A stretch of DNA of 43,566 bases from Anthropogastromicrobium sp963652495 (GTDB lineage Bacteria; Bacillota; Clostridia; Lachnospirales; Lachnospiraceae). Position 1 is the stretch's first letter, and each line of letters opens with the position of its first letter. The translations under genes were made by a program, and so were the position numbers. Shown one piece after another: positions 24,900 through 32,966 of the stretch. The notes beneath the pieces are model-generated. The model saw only the letters and a program-made list of their open reading frames with translations. It was not told the origin of the DNA and made no database searches. Location: assembly GCA_963652495.1 (NCBI GenBank), contig CAVJTU010000019.1, positions 1 to 43,566 on the forward strand, read 5' to 3'.

Positions 24900-25793
24900 A
24901 TGGACTATCAACAATTTTTATTTACAATTACTGCCAGCCTTCAGTCTGCTTATCCTGCTGATGAGAAGGTAACGGTACAGACAACAGAACAAAAACATAC
25001 AAACAAGATAAAAACGGTGTCATTATACCATGGAGGAAAGCGAACAACCCCTTTGATATATATGGCGCCGTTTTATCGTATGTACCAGCATGGCTATTCA
25101 ATCGAGAGCATTCAAAAGGAGTTGAAGAATGTGATCAACATGGTGGCGCAGAATAAAACGATAGAAGGGGAGGTTTTTACGGAGTTCGCAAGTGCATCGG
25201 CATGTTTGACGATTCGTCTGATTTCCTATAAGAACAATCAGGATTTTTTAAAGCTTGTTCCTCATAGACGTGTTCTCGATTTTGCAGCAGTCTATCAGCT
25301 TGTTTTCGAGGGTGCAGCTCCTAATGAGGGAATGATGGGTGCAGCAGTAGTCTATCATGACCATAGCAGGATCTGGAATGTGACAGAGGATATTTTGTTT
25401 CGGACAGCTCTTTCTACGATGATGCGACGCTTCCCGCCAGCTTTAAACAGCGTGGAAGCTCTGATTGGCATGCCGGTGGAATTTCATAACCCTGATTTTC
25501 CGCATCTTTTTGTATTGTCCAATAATCGTGCGTTTTTTGGCACATCTGTGATTTTATATCCGGGTGTACTGCGAAAGGCATCTCAAAGGCTTGGAGGCGC
25601 TTACTATATTTTGCCGTCAAGTGTGCATGAATTGCTGCTTCTTGCAAAGACAAATACACAAGAAGTGCTCCCAATGCAGTTAAAGGAGATCGTGGAGGAA
25701 GTAAACCTGACAGATGCGGTCGGTACTGATTTTTTGTCGAATCATGTTTATGCGTATGATCCGGATGAGAACGAGGTTCATATTGTAGTGTAA
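24900..25793 (+). CDS. DUF5688 family protein
   Basis: A 297-residue soluble protein that fits DUF5688, a family common in Lachnospiraceae and of unknown function. The conserved look includes NKIKTVSLYHGGKRTTPLIYMAPFY near residues 35-60, LVPHRRVLDFAAVYQLVF in the middle, and FLSNHVYAYDPDENEVHIV at the end. No signal peptide or membrane segment. GGAGGAG just upstream sets the start. It stands between the tRNA and aroE. Members are often annotated without context and several copies per genome are usual. No function can be assigned. Confidence 0.85.
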   Translation: MDYQQFLFTITASLQSAYPADEKVTVQTTEQKHTNKIKTVSLYHGGKRTTPLIYMAPFYRMYQHGYSIESIQKELKNVINMVAQNKTIEGEVFTEFASASACLTIRLISYKNNQDFLKLVPHRRVLDFAAVYQLVFEGAAPNEGMMGAAVVYHDHSRIWNVTEDILFRTALSTMMRRFPPALNSVEALIGMPVEFHNPDFPHLFVLSNNRAFFGTSVILYPGVLRKASQRLGGAYYILPSSVHELLLLAKTNTQEVLPMQLKEIVEEVNLTDAVGTDFLSNHVYAYDPDENEVHIVV

Positions 25794-25858
25794 TGGCGTT
25801 ATTTTGTGGTAATTTTGCACGAAATAATGCGCAAACAGTGGCAAAATGGATAAAAAGC

Positions 25859-25887
25859 TTGCATATTTTACAGATTCGTATTAAAGT
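25859..25887 (+). promoter_or_regulatory. Possible promoter for aroE
   Basis: TTGCAT (25859-25864), 17-base spacer, TAAAGT (25882-25887). The -10 box is imperfect. An imperfect inverted repeat lies just upstream at 25812-25847. Confidence 0.45.
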
Positions 25888-25943
25888 ATAGGGGAGCTTG
25901 GGCAGTAGAGCGGTTGCTGCTTCAAAAGGTTTCAGGAGAGGAA

Positions 25944-26837
25944 ATGTCTATGATAAATGGAAAGACGGGTCTTACTGGTTTGCTTGGAAGTCCGGTTGGA
26001 CACAGTAAATCACCGATGATGCACAATACAGCATTTCAGGAGTTGGGATTGAATTATGTCTATCTTTGCTTTGATGTGGGAATTGAGGGTCTTAGCGGTG
26101 CTGTGGACGGTCTCGTGAGTCTGGGCGCAAGGGGATGGAACTGCACAATGCCGAACAAGTCAAAGATGGCACAGCTTTGCGATGTGCTTTCTCCGGCGGC
26201 GGCAATCACGGGTTCTGTGAATACGGTTGTAAATGAAAAAGGAACACTTACCGGATATAATACAGATGGAACAGGTTATATGCGGGCGGTAAAAGAAGCA
26301 GGCTTTTGTATAAAGGGCGAGAAGATGACGCTTCTTGGAGCAGGCGGCGCAGCAACGTCGATTCTGGTTCAGGCAGCACTTGATGGTGTGCGGGAGGTCT
26401 CTGTGTTCTGCCGTCCGGGCAAGTCCATGGAGCATGCAAAGGCAGTAATCAGCCAGCTGACAGCACAAACGGCCTGCAAGATCAATTTGTTTGATTATTC
26501 CGATGAGTCCGTGATTAAAAGAGAACTTTCTCAGAGTCGTATTCTGACAAATGGCACCAATGTTGGCATGGCACCGGATACGGAGCGAAGTGTGATTACA
26601 GAGCCGGCATTTTTCCATCCGGAACTGATCGTTTCGGATGTGATTTACAACCCAAGAAAGACAAGGCTGATGGAGATTGCAAAGAGTCAGGGCTGCAGTT
26701 GCTTTAATGGTCTGTATATGCTTTTGTATCAGGGTGCGGAGGCATTTACCCTATGGACAGGAAAGCAGATGCCGGTAGAATTGGTAAAAGAAAGATATTT
26801 TGATGAGCCTGATGCGCGCCCGTGCGCGGCACAATAA
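25944..26837 (+). CDS. aroE: Shikimate dehydrogenase
   Basis: Reduces 3-dehydroshikimate to shikimate with NADPH. About 297 residues. The N-terminal substrate domain has GSPVGHSKSPMMHN and NCTMPNKSKM with the catalytic Lys; NTDGTGYMRAV supplies the catalytic Asp. The nucleotide motif LLGAGGAATS follows. GMAPDTERS and FNGLYMLLYQGAEAF complete the fold. The usual NVTVPHK reads NCTMPNK here, but Lys is kept. AGGAG lies five bases before ATG 25944; ATG 25950 is an alternative. aroK lies 2 kb upstream. The next gene starts 29 bases later, so co-transcription with the membrane operon is possible. Confidence 0.95.
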   Translation: MSMINGKTGLTGLLGSPVGHSKSPMMHNTAFQELGLNYVYLCFDVGIEGLSGAVDGLVSLGARGWNCTMPNKSKMAQLCDVLSPAAAITGSVNTVVNEKGTLTGYNTDGTGYMRAVKEAGFCIKGEKMTLLGAGGAATSILVQAALDGVREVSVFCRPGKSMEHAKAVISQLTAQTACKINLFDYSDESVIKRELSQSRILTNGTNVGMAPDTERSVITEPAFFHPELIVSDVIYNPRKTRLMEIAKSQGCSCFNGLYMLLYQGAEAFTLWTGKQMPVELVKERYFDEPDARPCAAQ

Positions 26838-26866
26838 CGTGTAAGACGGCAGAACAGGAAGGAACT

Positions 26867-27661
26867 ATGGCAAAAAATAATTTTAAAAGAAAGAAAAAAC
26901 CAGGGATGATCCGGAGGATTCTTCCGTATTTTGTCATCATTCTGGTAGCGGCTGCATTGATTGCGGCGGTTATTGTGATCACAAGCCGAAAAGGCAATAG
27001 GGATCATCAGGAAATTCAGACAGTAGTTGATGTTACAGAGAATCAGAATAATAATAACAATCAGATTCAGTCCCTCGAGAAGGACGGAGTGCCGGCAGTA
27101 AAGGAGTTGGTACAGAAGTATTTTGACGCAGTGAAGAATGCGGATGTGAAGCAACTCACACAAATTGTTTCACAGGAGACTCCATTTAGCGAGGATGCGC
27201 TGAAAAAACAGTGCGAGTACGTGGAATCTTATGAAAATATTGTCTGCTACACCGTTTCTGGTATCACAGACAACACGTATATTGCATATGTCTACTATGA
27301 GATTAAGTTTATTGGAATTGACACAAAGGCACCATCCATGATTCGTCTGTATATTTGTCAGAATGAGGATGGAAGCCTGTATATTGATAAGAATGCGAAG
27401 GACGGCGAGATTGCTGCGTATCTGCAGGAGATAGCCGGATGGGAGTCGGTGCGTGAATTGGTAGCCAACGTCAATACCAGATATCAGGAGGCATGTGCAA
27501 AGGATGAGGCACTCAAAAATTTAAAGGACATGCTCGATGGAAAAACAACCGTTTCACCTACCGAAGATGCATCGGGCGAGTTATCCGATGCATCCTTAGA
27601 GGAAGCTGCCGAGCAGTCTTCTGAAGAAAATATGTCAGAGTCAAGTGTGGATGAGGCATGA
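26867..27661 (+). CDS. Membrane-anchored NTF2-like protein, unknown function
   Basis: A 264-residue protein with a basic N-terminus (KRKKKPGMIRR), one transmembrane helix at about residues 20-40 (YFVIILVAAALIAAVIVI) and an external domain. The domain at about 75-205 looks like an alpha+beta NTF2/SnoaL-type cone: a helix AVKELVQKYFDAVKNAD followed by strands with YIAYVYYEIKF and YICQNEDGSLYI. A Ser/Glu-rich tail follows. This is inferred from pattern, not a confirmed family. GGAAGGA precedes ATG 26867. The stop overlaps upstream in-frame ATGs of the MoxR gene. The position at the head of a moxR-DUF58-transglutaminase operon suggests it works with that set. Confidence 0.8.
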   Translation: MAKNNFKRKKKPGMIRRILPYFVIILVAAALIAAVIVITSRKGNRDHQEIQTVVDVTENQNNNNNQIQSLEKDGVPAVKELVQKYFDAVKNADVKQLTQIVSQETPFSEDALKKQCEYVESYENIVCYTVSGITDNTYIAYVYYEIKFIGIDTKAPSMIRLYICQNEDGSLYIDKNAKDGEIAAYLQEIAGWESVRELVANVNTRYQEACAKDEALKNLKDMLDGKTTVSPTEDASGELSDASLEEAAEQSSEENMSESSVDEA

Positions 27662-27681
27662 GACAAGGAATGAGAGGAAAC

Positions 27682-28626
27682 ATGGAGAATATACAAAACG
27701 TAAAGAAAGTTTGGCAGGCAATCGATGATATAAAAAAGGTGATCAAAGGCAAGGACGAGAGTTTGAATAAGCTGATGTGTACGATGCTTGCAGGTGGTCA
27801 TATCCTGATGGAGGATATTCCGGGTGTTGGCAAGACAACGCTGGCACTTGCATTTTCCAAGGCATTGTCTTTAAAGCAGAAGCGTATGCAGTTTACGCCG
27901 GATGTGCTTCCTTCTGATGTATGCGGCTATCATATGTATCAAAAGGATACCGGAAAATTTGTGTATTATCCCGGCGCTGTTATGTGCAATCTGTTCCTGG
28001 CAGATGAGATCAACCGTACTTCACCAAAGACACAATCTGCGCTGCTGGAGGTTATGGAGGAGGGCACCGTCACGATTGATGCCGTAAAGAGAGAAGTTCC
28101 GCAGCCATTTATGGTAATCGCAACGGAAAATCCAACCGGCTCTTCCGGTACTCAGCTGCTTCCGGAATCCCAGCTTGACCGTTTTATGGTTCGCATGTCC
28201 CTCGGTTATCCGAGCCAGGCAGATGAAATCTCCATGATGAAAAGTAAGAAGGAGTACTCTGTTGATGATATTCCGTCCTCACTTACGGTAGAAGATATTC
28301 TGGAGATGAAGCAGGAGGTCGAGAAGGTATTTATCCATGATTTGATCTATCAGTATACCACTGACCTTGTTAATGCGACCAGAAAGCATCAGTATTTGAG
28401 CCTTGGTGTCAGTCCAAGAGGAACGTTGGCACTGATTCATATGGCGAGTGCATATGCATACATGAAGGAACGTGATTATGTAGTTCCGGCTGATGTTGCT
28501 GCTGTGTTTACGGATGTCTGTGCGCACCGTTTGATTTTAAATACAAAGGCAAAGGTGGGCGGTCTGACTGCAGAGGGCATTCTGGAGCAGATTTTAAAGC
28601 TGATCCCCCAGCCAAAGGCAAAATAA
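27682..28626 (+). CDS. MoxR family AAA+ ATPase
   Basis: A 314-residue MoxR-type AAA+ ATPase, a chaperone-like enzyme that helps mature or activate partner complexes. Walker A GVGKTT at 48-53, Walker B LADEIN near 105-110 with NRTSPKTQSALLEVMEE, sensor 1 ATENP and the sensor 2 arginine region SPRGTLALIHMA are intact. C-terminal lid follows. I use ATG 27682, which has AGAGG upstream; in-frame ATGs at 27658 and 27670 have poorer sites. It is followed by DUF58 and a transglutaminase, the usual partners (as in yeaC-yeaD-yebA of B. subtilis). Substrate unknown. Confidence 0.95.
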   Translation: MENIQNVKKVWQAIDDIKKVIKGKDESLNKLMCTMLAGGHILMEDIPGVGKTTLALAFSKALSLKQKRMQFTPDVLPSDVCGYHMYQKDTGKFVYYPGAVMCNLFLADEINRTSPKTQSALLEVMEEGTVTIDAVKREVPQPFMVIATENPTGSSGTQLLPESQLDRFMVRMSLGYPSQADEISMMKSKKEYSVDDIPSSLTVEDILEMKQEVEKVFIHDLIYQYTTDLVNATRKHQYLSLGVSPRGTLALIHMASAYAYMKERDYVVPADVAAVFTDVCAHRLILNTKAKVGGLTAEGILEQILKLIPQPKAK

Positions 28627-28631
28627 AAGAG

Positions 28632-28663
28632 ACGGGCCTTGTAGATAATTCTATGGGGCCTGT
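28632..28663 (+). other. Intra-operon hairpin between moxR and DUF58
   Basis: ACGGGCC (28632-28638) pairs with GGCCTGT (28657-28663), and the stem continues inward with TTGTAG and CTATGG, giving 13 pairs with four wobbles and a six-base loop. It starts six bases after the moxR stop. The T-rich tail is broken (ATTTGCTTTT), so partial termination or RNA processing is possible. Confidence 0.5.
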
Positions 28664-28692
28664 ATTTGCTTTTCCCTGAAAGGAGAGTTTTT

Positions 28693-29793
28693 ATGTGGGG
28701 AAGAAAAATTGTATATGTCTTGCTGATTCTGATTACATCGTATATCGCACTTATGTATGAGAGTCCGGTTCCGGGTGTATTTCTGGCATTTGAGATTTTG
28801 CTTCCAATTGTGTTGTTTGCGATCACATGGTATCAGAAAAAGAATGTTCAGGTAAAGATTGGTCATGGTTCACAGGTGGCAGATTGTGAGGAGAAAATCG
28901 AAGTCCCGATCCATTTTCAGAATAGTGGATGGCTCCCTATAACGGATGCATCCGTGCGTGTCACTGTCAGCAATGCGCTTGATGGTGAGAAAGAATCCTA
29001 CGATATAAATCTGCGTGCGCCAGCCGGAGCGACTGTCAATGTGCCGTTTACTTTTTGTTCCACTTATTGCGGTGTCGTAAAAATTACATTTAGCCGAATT
29101 GTATTGTTTGATTATTTGAGATTGTTTCAGCGCAAAAAGCTCTTTTTGGCAGAGACAGAGTGTATCGTCATGCCGCATCTTTTGGAGTTGCAGGTAGCGG
29201 TGACGGATGCATGCCGCAGTTTTGATAGTGACAGTGAGGAATATGATAAGCATCACGCAGGTGATGATCCGGCAGAAATTTATCAGGTTCGTGAGTTCCG
29301 TCAGGGCGACAAGATGTCGAGAGTCCATTGGAAGATGACAGCGCGTCTTGATCAGATGATGATTAAGGAGTTGTCTCGCCCAATCAGCAATTCCGTTGGC
29401 ATTTTTCTTGACCTTCGCTATCAGACGATTGAGGAAATTCAGTCGGTATATGATCTTTGTTATTCGCTTTCAGCTGCTCTTTGCGTTCAGGAGTGTCATC
29501 ATCGCGTGATTTGGTATTCACAGGATGATGACGGCGGTTTTGAGGAGCATCTGATCAAGGGAATGGACGACATTACCGCAGTCATGAGCAAGCTTCTTGT
29601 CAGCGCAAAGAAAACCGATCAGTTGTATTGGGAGGAATACAAGAGCAGCCGTCTCACACCGCTGTATCGTGTAATTGCAATCAGCTGTATGGATACTAGT
29701 AAAGATGATCAGCTGGGCGGGTTTATGTCATCGGATGGTACCAATAAGTCGATCCTGACAATCAATCAGATTCACGAATTGATAGAGGTGTGA
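28693..29793 (+). CDS. DUF58 domain protein
   Basis: A 366-residue membrane-associated DUF58 protein. Two N-terminal transmembrane helices (about 5-22 and 27-45) are followed by a beta-rich region, a conserved EIYQVREFRQGDKMSRVHW with the KMTARLD end, typical of DUF58, and a C-terminal vWA-like part (VGIFLDLRY). DUF58 proteins often occur beside MoxR ATPases and transglutaminases and may be their client. AAGGAG precedes ATG 28693; upstream in-frame codons have no site. It is the third gene of the operon, with a hairpin before it. Confidence 0.94.
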   Translation: MWGRKIVYVLLILITSYIALMYESPVPGVFLAFEILLPIVLFAITWYQKKNVQVKIGHGSQVADCEEKIEVPIHFQNSGWLPITDASVRVTVSNALDGEKESYDINLRAPAGATVNVPFTFCSTYCGVVKITFSRIVLFDYLRLFQRKKLFLAETECIVMPHLLELQVAVTDACRSFDSDSEEYDKHHAGDDPAEIYQVREFRQGDKMSRVHWKMTARLDQMMIKELSRPISNSVGIFLDLRYQTIEEIQSVYDLCYSLSAALCVQECHHRVIWYSQDDDGGFEEHLIKGMDDITAVMSKLLVSAKKTDQLYWEEYKSSRLTPLYRVIAISCMDTSKDDQLGGFMSSDGTNKSILTINQIHELIEV

Positions 29794-29885
29794 TCTTGCG
29801 TTGCAAAATCGCATCTGAATTTTCACACAGAATCGTTGTCCTGTGAACAGGAATCATGCGAGGACATAGATGAAGGAGGAACTTC

Positions 29886-32432
29886 ATGGAAAATGAAGAA
29901 AAGGGCATACTGGTCGAGCAGGTTGTTCAGGCTGATCGAATCCGGACACATGGTAAGTTTCATGAGCAGTTGTTTTTTTTGCTGCGTTTTCTTTATTTCG
30001 GAATCGGAATGCTTGGCGTGGTGCTTGGACTTGCTCTTACCTATGAGATCGAACTAAATTATGTACTGCTGGTAGTGGGAACTGTTGTGATCTGTCTTTT
30101 AATGACAGCAGCATGGGAACTTCCGATCAGCAGAGCAATCACCTGGCCGGTTGTACTGGGGATTTTTATTTTGTTTGGTGTGATCTTTCACAGCAGCATT
30201 TATAAAGGTCTGCTTGGTCTTTATAATATTTACGCAGGCTATATCAACGAGTATTACAGTGCAAAGGTTTCACTTGCGGCGATTGAGTCCGTTTCGGGCA
30301 CATCACTTTTGGTTACGCTTTTGTTTGTCACATTTGTGTTGGCAGCGGTGCTGTCGCTGGGAATAATCCGATCACTGGATGGACGTGTGCCTGCGTTGGT
30401 TTTTGCGGCAATTTTTGTTCTTGCGCTTGCTGTTGGAAAGCTGCCGGCAATGCCAGCCTTTTTGATGATGCTGTTTGTACTGGTAGGTATGTTTTCACTC
30501 CAGTACAGTCGTTATCGCGAGAGCTTTAGTGTGCGCACAGTCACAGTCAAGATGAGCAGCAGTGCATTTGGTATGCTTCGCTGGCAGACTTCGGCAGTGG
30601 TTGCAGCACTGTTTTTACTGTTGCTTCCGTTTAGCCGCTTTGTAATCGGACCCGCTTTTACTGATGGCTATGAGGCACAAAGCCAAATTCGTGAGGATAT
30701 CCGAAATGGTGATCTGTTAAAGAGCATGGATACGCTTTGGAAGAAGATCACCAGAGGGGAGTGGGACTGGCTTCCGGTCGATATTATCCGAAGCAGCGGC
30801 GTTCATGGCGGTAAGCTCAGCAACGTCAAGGAAGTGCGCGATTACGATGAGACACATTTGTATCTGGATATTTCGAGTGATTTAAAGGCACCGCTCTATA
30901 TTCGCGGTTACGTGGGAAGCAATTATACGGGCAGCGGTTGGAAAGAACTTACGGATAAGCAAAACGAGGAAGGTCTTGCGACCCAAATGGATCTGATCAG
31001 CTTAAGCAATCAGTATTATCAGGTATTAGAGGATCTTTATAATAACGGTGATGCATCCGTTGCCAGACGGGATCTTGTTATTTCTGATGTGGATGCAAAC
31101 AGTGCATTTTCGTATATTCCGTATGGAACGGATCTGACAAATTTCACGGCGGGCGAGCCGTTTGATGCCTATCCAAAGCAGGATACGGATCGTGAGATCT
31201 TTTCGATGTACTATATAAATACACAGCGTCTTTCCAATATTCAAAAGCTGGAGAACGCAGGTGCTTCTGTGACATCTGATGCATCTTACCGTGCTTTTGC
31301 GGATTCTGTCTATCTGACACTTCCGACAAAGGGACTGGATTCTTTCTATGAGGAATATTCAGGAAAACAGTTTGCATCCATTGCGGATTGTGTATCCTTC
31401 GTGCGCTCGACGCTTGAAGCACATGCCACCTACACAAAGACACCAGGTTCTACACCACATGGAAAAGATTACGTTGAATATTTTCTCTATGAAAATAAAC
31501 AGGGTGTTTGTACCCATTTTGCATCGGCAGCGGTATTATTATTCCGTCTTTATGGGATTCCGGCGCGTTATGTCGAGGGCTATCTGGTGCGCGATCTGAC
31601 CGCAGAAAACGGTGCGCAGGCGATCATGGACGGGGCGGCACATGCGTGGGCCGAAATCTATGTAGATGGTGTTGGATGGATTCCTATAGAGGTGACACCT
31701 GGCTTTATTGACGATGAGGATTTGGCAGATTTGAACAATTCTGATGCAACGATCAGTTCTGATCAATTAGAGGATGCGACTAACCCGGCTGAGCCGGAAA
31801 CAGAAGAACCACAGGCAACAGTGGAGGGGATTTTTGAAACTACACCTGAACCGACTGCTGCACCGGAAGCCTCCTCTGAAGAGGTGCAGACCGATCAGAA
31901 TCAGCCGACAACGCCGGATCAGAACCAGCAGCAAAGTCCAAGCGATCCGAATAATCAAAATAATCAGAACAATTCAGATAACTCGAAGGAAAACCATTTC
32001 TTACAGCATTTGATTCATGTGATGCTGATTGTGCTTGGCTGCATCTTTTTTATCGTATTGGCATTCTTTTTCGTGATCTACCAGAGAAAAGTGCGTTTGC
32101 AGCGGCAAGAGCAGCATTTAAAGGGCGAGCCGAAGGAGGCACTTCTCTATGCACTTGCCAGGATGGATGTTCTGTGCGAGGCAGAAGGTCTTGGAAAAAT
32201 CAGTACCGCAACGGACGCAGTTGGTCTGCAGAAGTCGTTCCCGACAATGACGCAGGAAAAGCTGATGTGGCTGCAGGAACTGCTGCAGGAACTGACCTTC
32301 AGTGATCATGTGTATGGAACAGAACTTCGCGACGAAACGGCGCAGCTATACCGCGATATGGCATCCGATGCAACGGCACGGCAGAGCCGCATCAAGAGGG
32401 TGTGGTATCGCTACGGAAGGTGCTTCTGCTAA
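29886..32432 (+). CDS. TgpA-like transglutaminase membrane protein
   Basis: An 848-residue polytopic membrane protein. The N-terminal half has about six to seven transmembrane segments between residues 30 and 260. A large external part leads to the transglutaminase-like core: C542 in GVCTHF, H586 in AHAWAEIY, and E602 in IPIEVTPGF, where the classic triad has Asp. A Pro/Gln/Asn/Glu linker (about 640-700) precedes a further transmembrane helix (IHVMLIVLGCIFFIVLAFFF) and a cytoplasmic C-terminal helix domain. It resembles TgpA/YebA. The enzyme may act as a protease or transglutaminase at the cell surface. GGAGG precedes the ATG. The stop overlaps the stop of the convergent TIGR04086 gene. Confidence 0.93.
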   Translation: MENEEKGILVEQVVQADRIRTHGKFHEQLFFLLRFLYFGIGMLGVVLGLALTYEIELNYVLLVVGTVVICLLMTAAWELPISRAITWPVVLGIFILFGVIFHSSIYKGLLGLYNIYAGYINEYYSAKVSLAAIESVSGTSLLVTLLFVTFVLAAVLSLGIIRSLDGRVPALVFAAIFVLALAVGKLPAMPAFLMMLFVLVGMFSLQYSRYRESFSVRTVTVKMSSSAFGMLRWQTSAVVAALFLLLLPFSRFVIGPAFTDGYEAQSQIREDIRNGDLLKSMDTLWKKITRGEWDWLPVDIIRSSGVHGGKLSNVKEVRDYDETHLYLDISSDLKAPLYIRGYVGSNYTGSGWKELTDKQNEEGLATQMDLISLSNQYYQVLEDLYNNGDASVARRDLVISDVDANSAFSYIPYGTDLTNFTAGEPFDAYPKQDTDREIFSMYYINTQRLSNIQKLENAGASVTSDASYRAFADSVYLTLPTKGLDSFYEEYSGKQFASIADCVSFVRSTLEAHATYTKTPGSTPHGKDYVEYFLYENKQGVCTHFASAAVLLFRLYGIPARYVEGYLVRDLTAENGAQAIMDGAAHAWAEIYVDGVGWIPIEVTPGFIDDEDLADLNNSDATISSDQLEDATNPAEPETEEPQATVEGIFETTPEPTAAPEASSEEVQTDQNQPTTPDQNQQQSPSDPNNQNNQNNSDNSKENHFLQHLIHVMLIVLGCIFFIVLAFFFVIYQRKVRLQRQEQHLKGEPKEALLYALARMDVLCEAEGLGKISTATDAVGLQKSFPTMTQEKLMWLQELLQELTFSDHVYGTELRDETAQLYRDMASDATARQSRIKRVWYRYGRCFC

Positions 32433-32779
32433 CTGAAGAAAGCTCCAGCACTCCCGCCGAGGCAGCACAGACCAAGGACAAGAAAAGCAGGATACGACAG
32501 CGTGCCCTTAGCGACGATCATGCAGACGAGTGCGAGAAGCAAAAAGTACCCGATTCCAAAGCAAAGTCCCCAGAGAATGCGTCTTTTGGGGAAGATGCGT
32601 CCGAAACAGAATCCGCCGAACAGGCAGGAGAGCAGATAGGACAGATAGAGTTCCGTCTTTACTTGCCCGTCCGACAGCGAAAGCTTCCACATGGAAAGCG
32701 CCGTCAGGCAGAGAATAAGGATACTGATCAAAAACGAAATAAGAAGCGTGCGAATCACTGGAACGAGTTTTGAGCGCAT
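32429..32779 (-). CDS. TIGR04086 family membrane protein
   Basis: A 116-residue protein with four predicted transmembrane helices (LISFLISILILCLTALSMW, the LSYLLSCLFGGFCFG part, LCFGIGYFLLLALVCMIVA, FLVLGLCCLGGSAGA). This and the length fit TIGR04086 (YrzE-like) proteins of Firmicutes, function unknown. It lies downstream of the GH94 gene on the same strand, after a terminator hairpin. The only ribosome binding site, AGAGG, lies in the 3' arm of that hairpin, eight bases before the ATG. The plus-strand ORF in this region is only a shadow. Stop codons of this gene and the transglutaminase share a CTAA. Confidence 0.8.
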   Translation of the reverse strand: MRSKLVPVIRTLLISFLISILILCLTALSMWKLSLSDGQVKTELYLSYLLSCLFGGFCFGRIFPKRRILWGLCFGIGYFLLLALVCMIVAKGTLSYPAFLVLGLCCLGGSAGAFFS

Positions 32780-32780
32780 G

Positions 32781-32829
32781 AAAAGCCTCTTTGAACATGT
32801 TTACTAACATGTATTCAAGGAGGCTTTTT
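32781..32829 (-). terminator. Bidirectional terminator, carries the next gene's RBS
   Basis: Arms AAAAGCCTC (32781-32789) and GAGGCTTTT (32820-32828) pair perfectly; TTGAA/TTCAA and CATGTT/AACATG extend the stem with one G-U pair and a two-base bulge, and the loop is TACT. Both strands end in T-runs. On the minus strand it terminates GH94 transcripts and contains the AGAGG of the TIGR04086 gene. On the plus strand it is the first terminator after the transglutaminase gene. Confidence 0.88.
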
Positions 32830-32854
32830 GTTATGCACATTTATTTAATTGAAT

Positions 32855-32875
32855 GCCTTTTGACCCCAACATCAT
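32855..32875 (-). repeat. Second copy of the window-start repeat motif
   Basis: Twenty of 21 bases match 63-83. The exact part is TTTGACCCCAACATCAT (32859-32875). Only one arm of the hairpin is present. It lies between the GH94 stop and its terminator. Read on the minus strand it gives ATGATGTTGGGGTCAAAAGG. Confidence 0.6.
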
Positions 32876-32966
32876 AACATGAGTCGAATCATTTTGATAT
32901 AAGGTCGGCTGCATCGCATATGATGCGCGAATGGGGATGCCTGCTCTCGAAACTCTAAGTTTACGA

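Noticed and set aside
29839..29852. Palindrome TCCTGTGAACAGGA before the transglutaminase gene
   Set aside because: Only five to six pairs with a small loop, inside an operon; no promoter nearby, so an operator role is unsupported.
32402..32773. Plus-strand reading frame of 123 codons
   Set aside because: Very basic and polar, no ribosome binding site, and entirely antisense to a four-helix membrane protein with a proper start.
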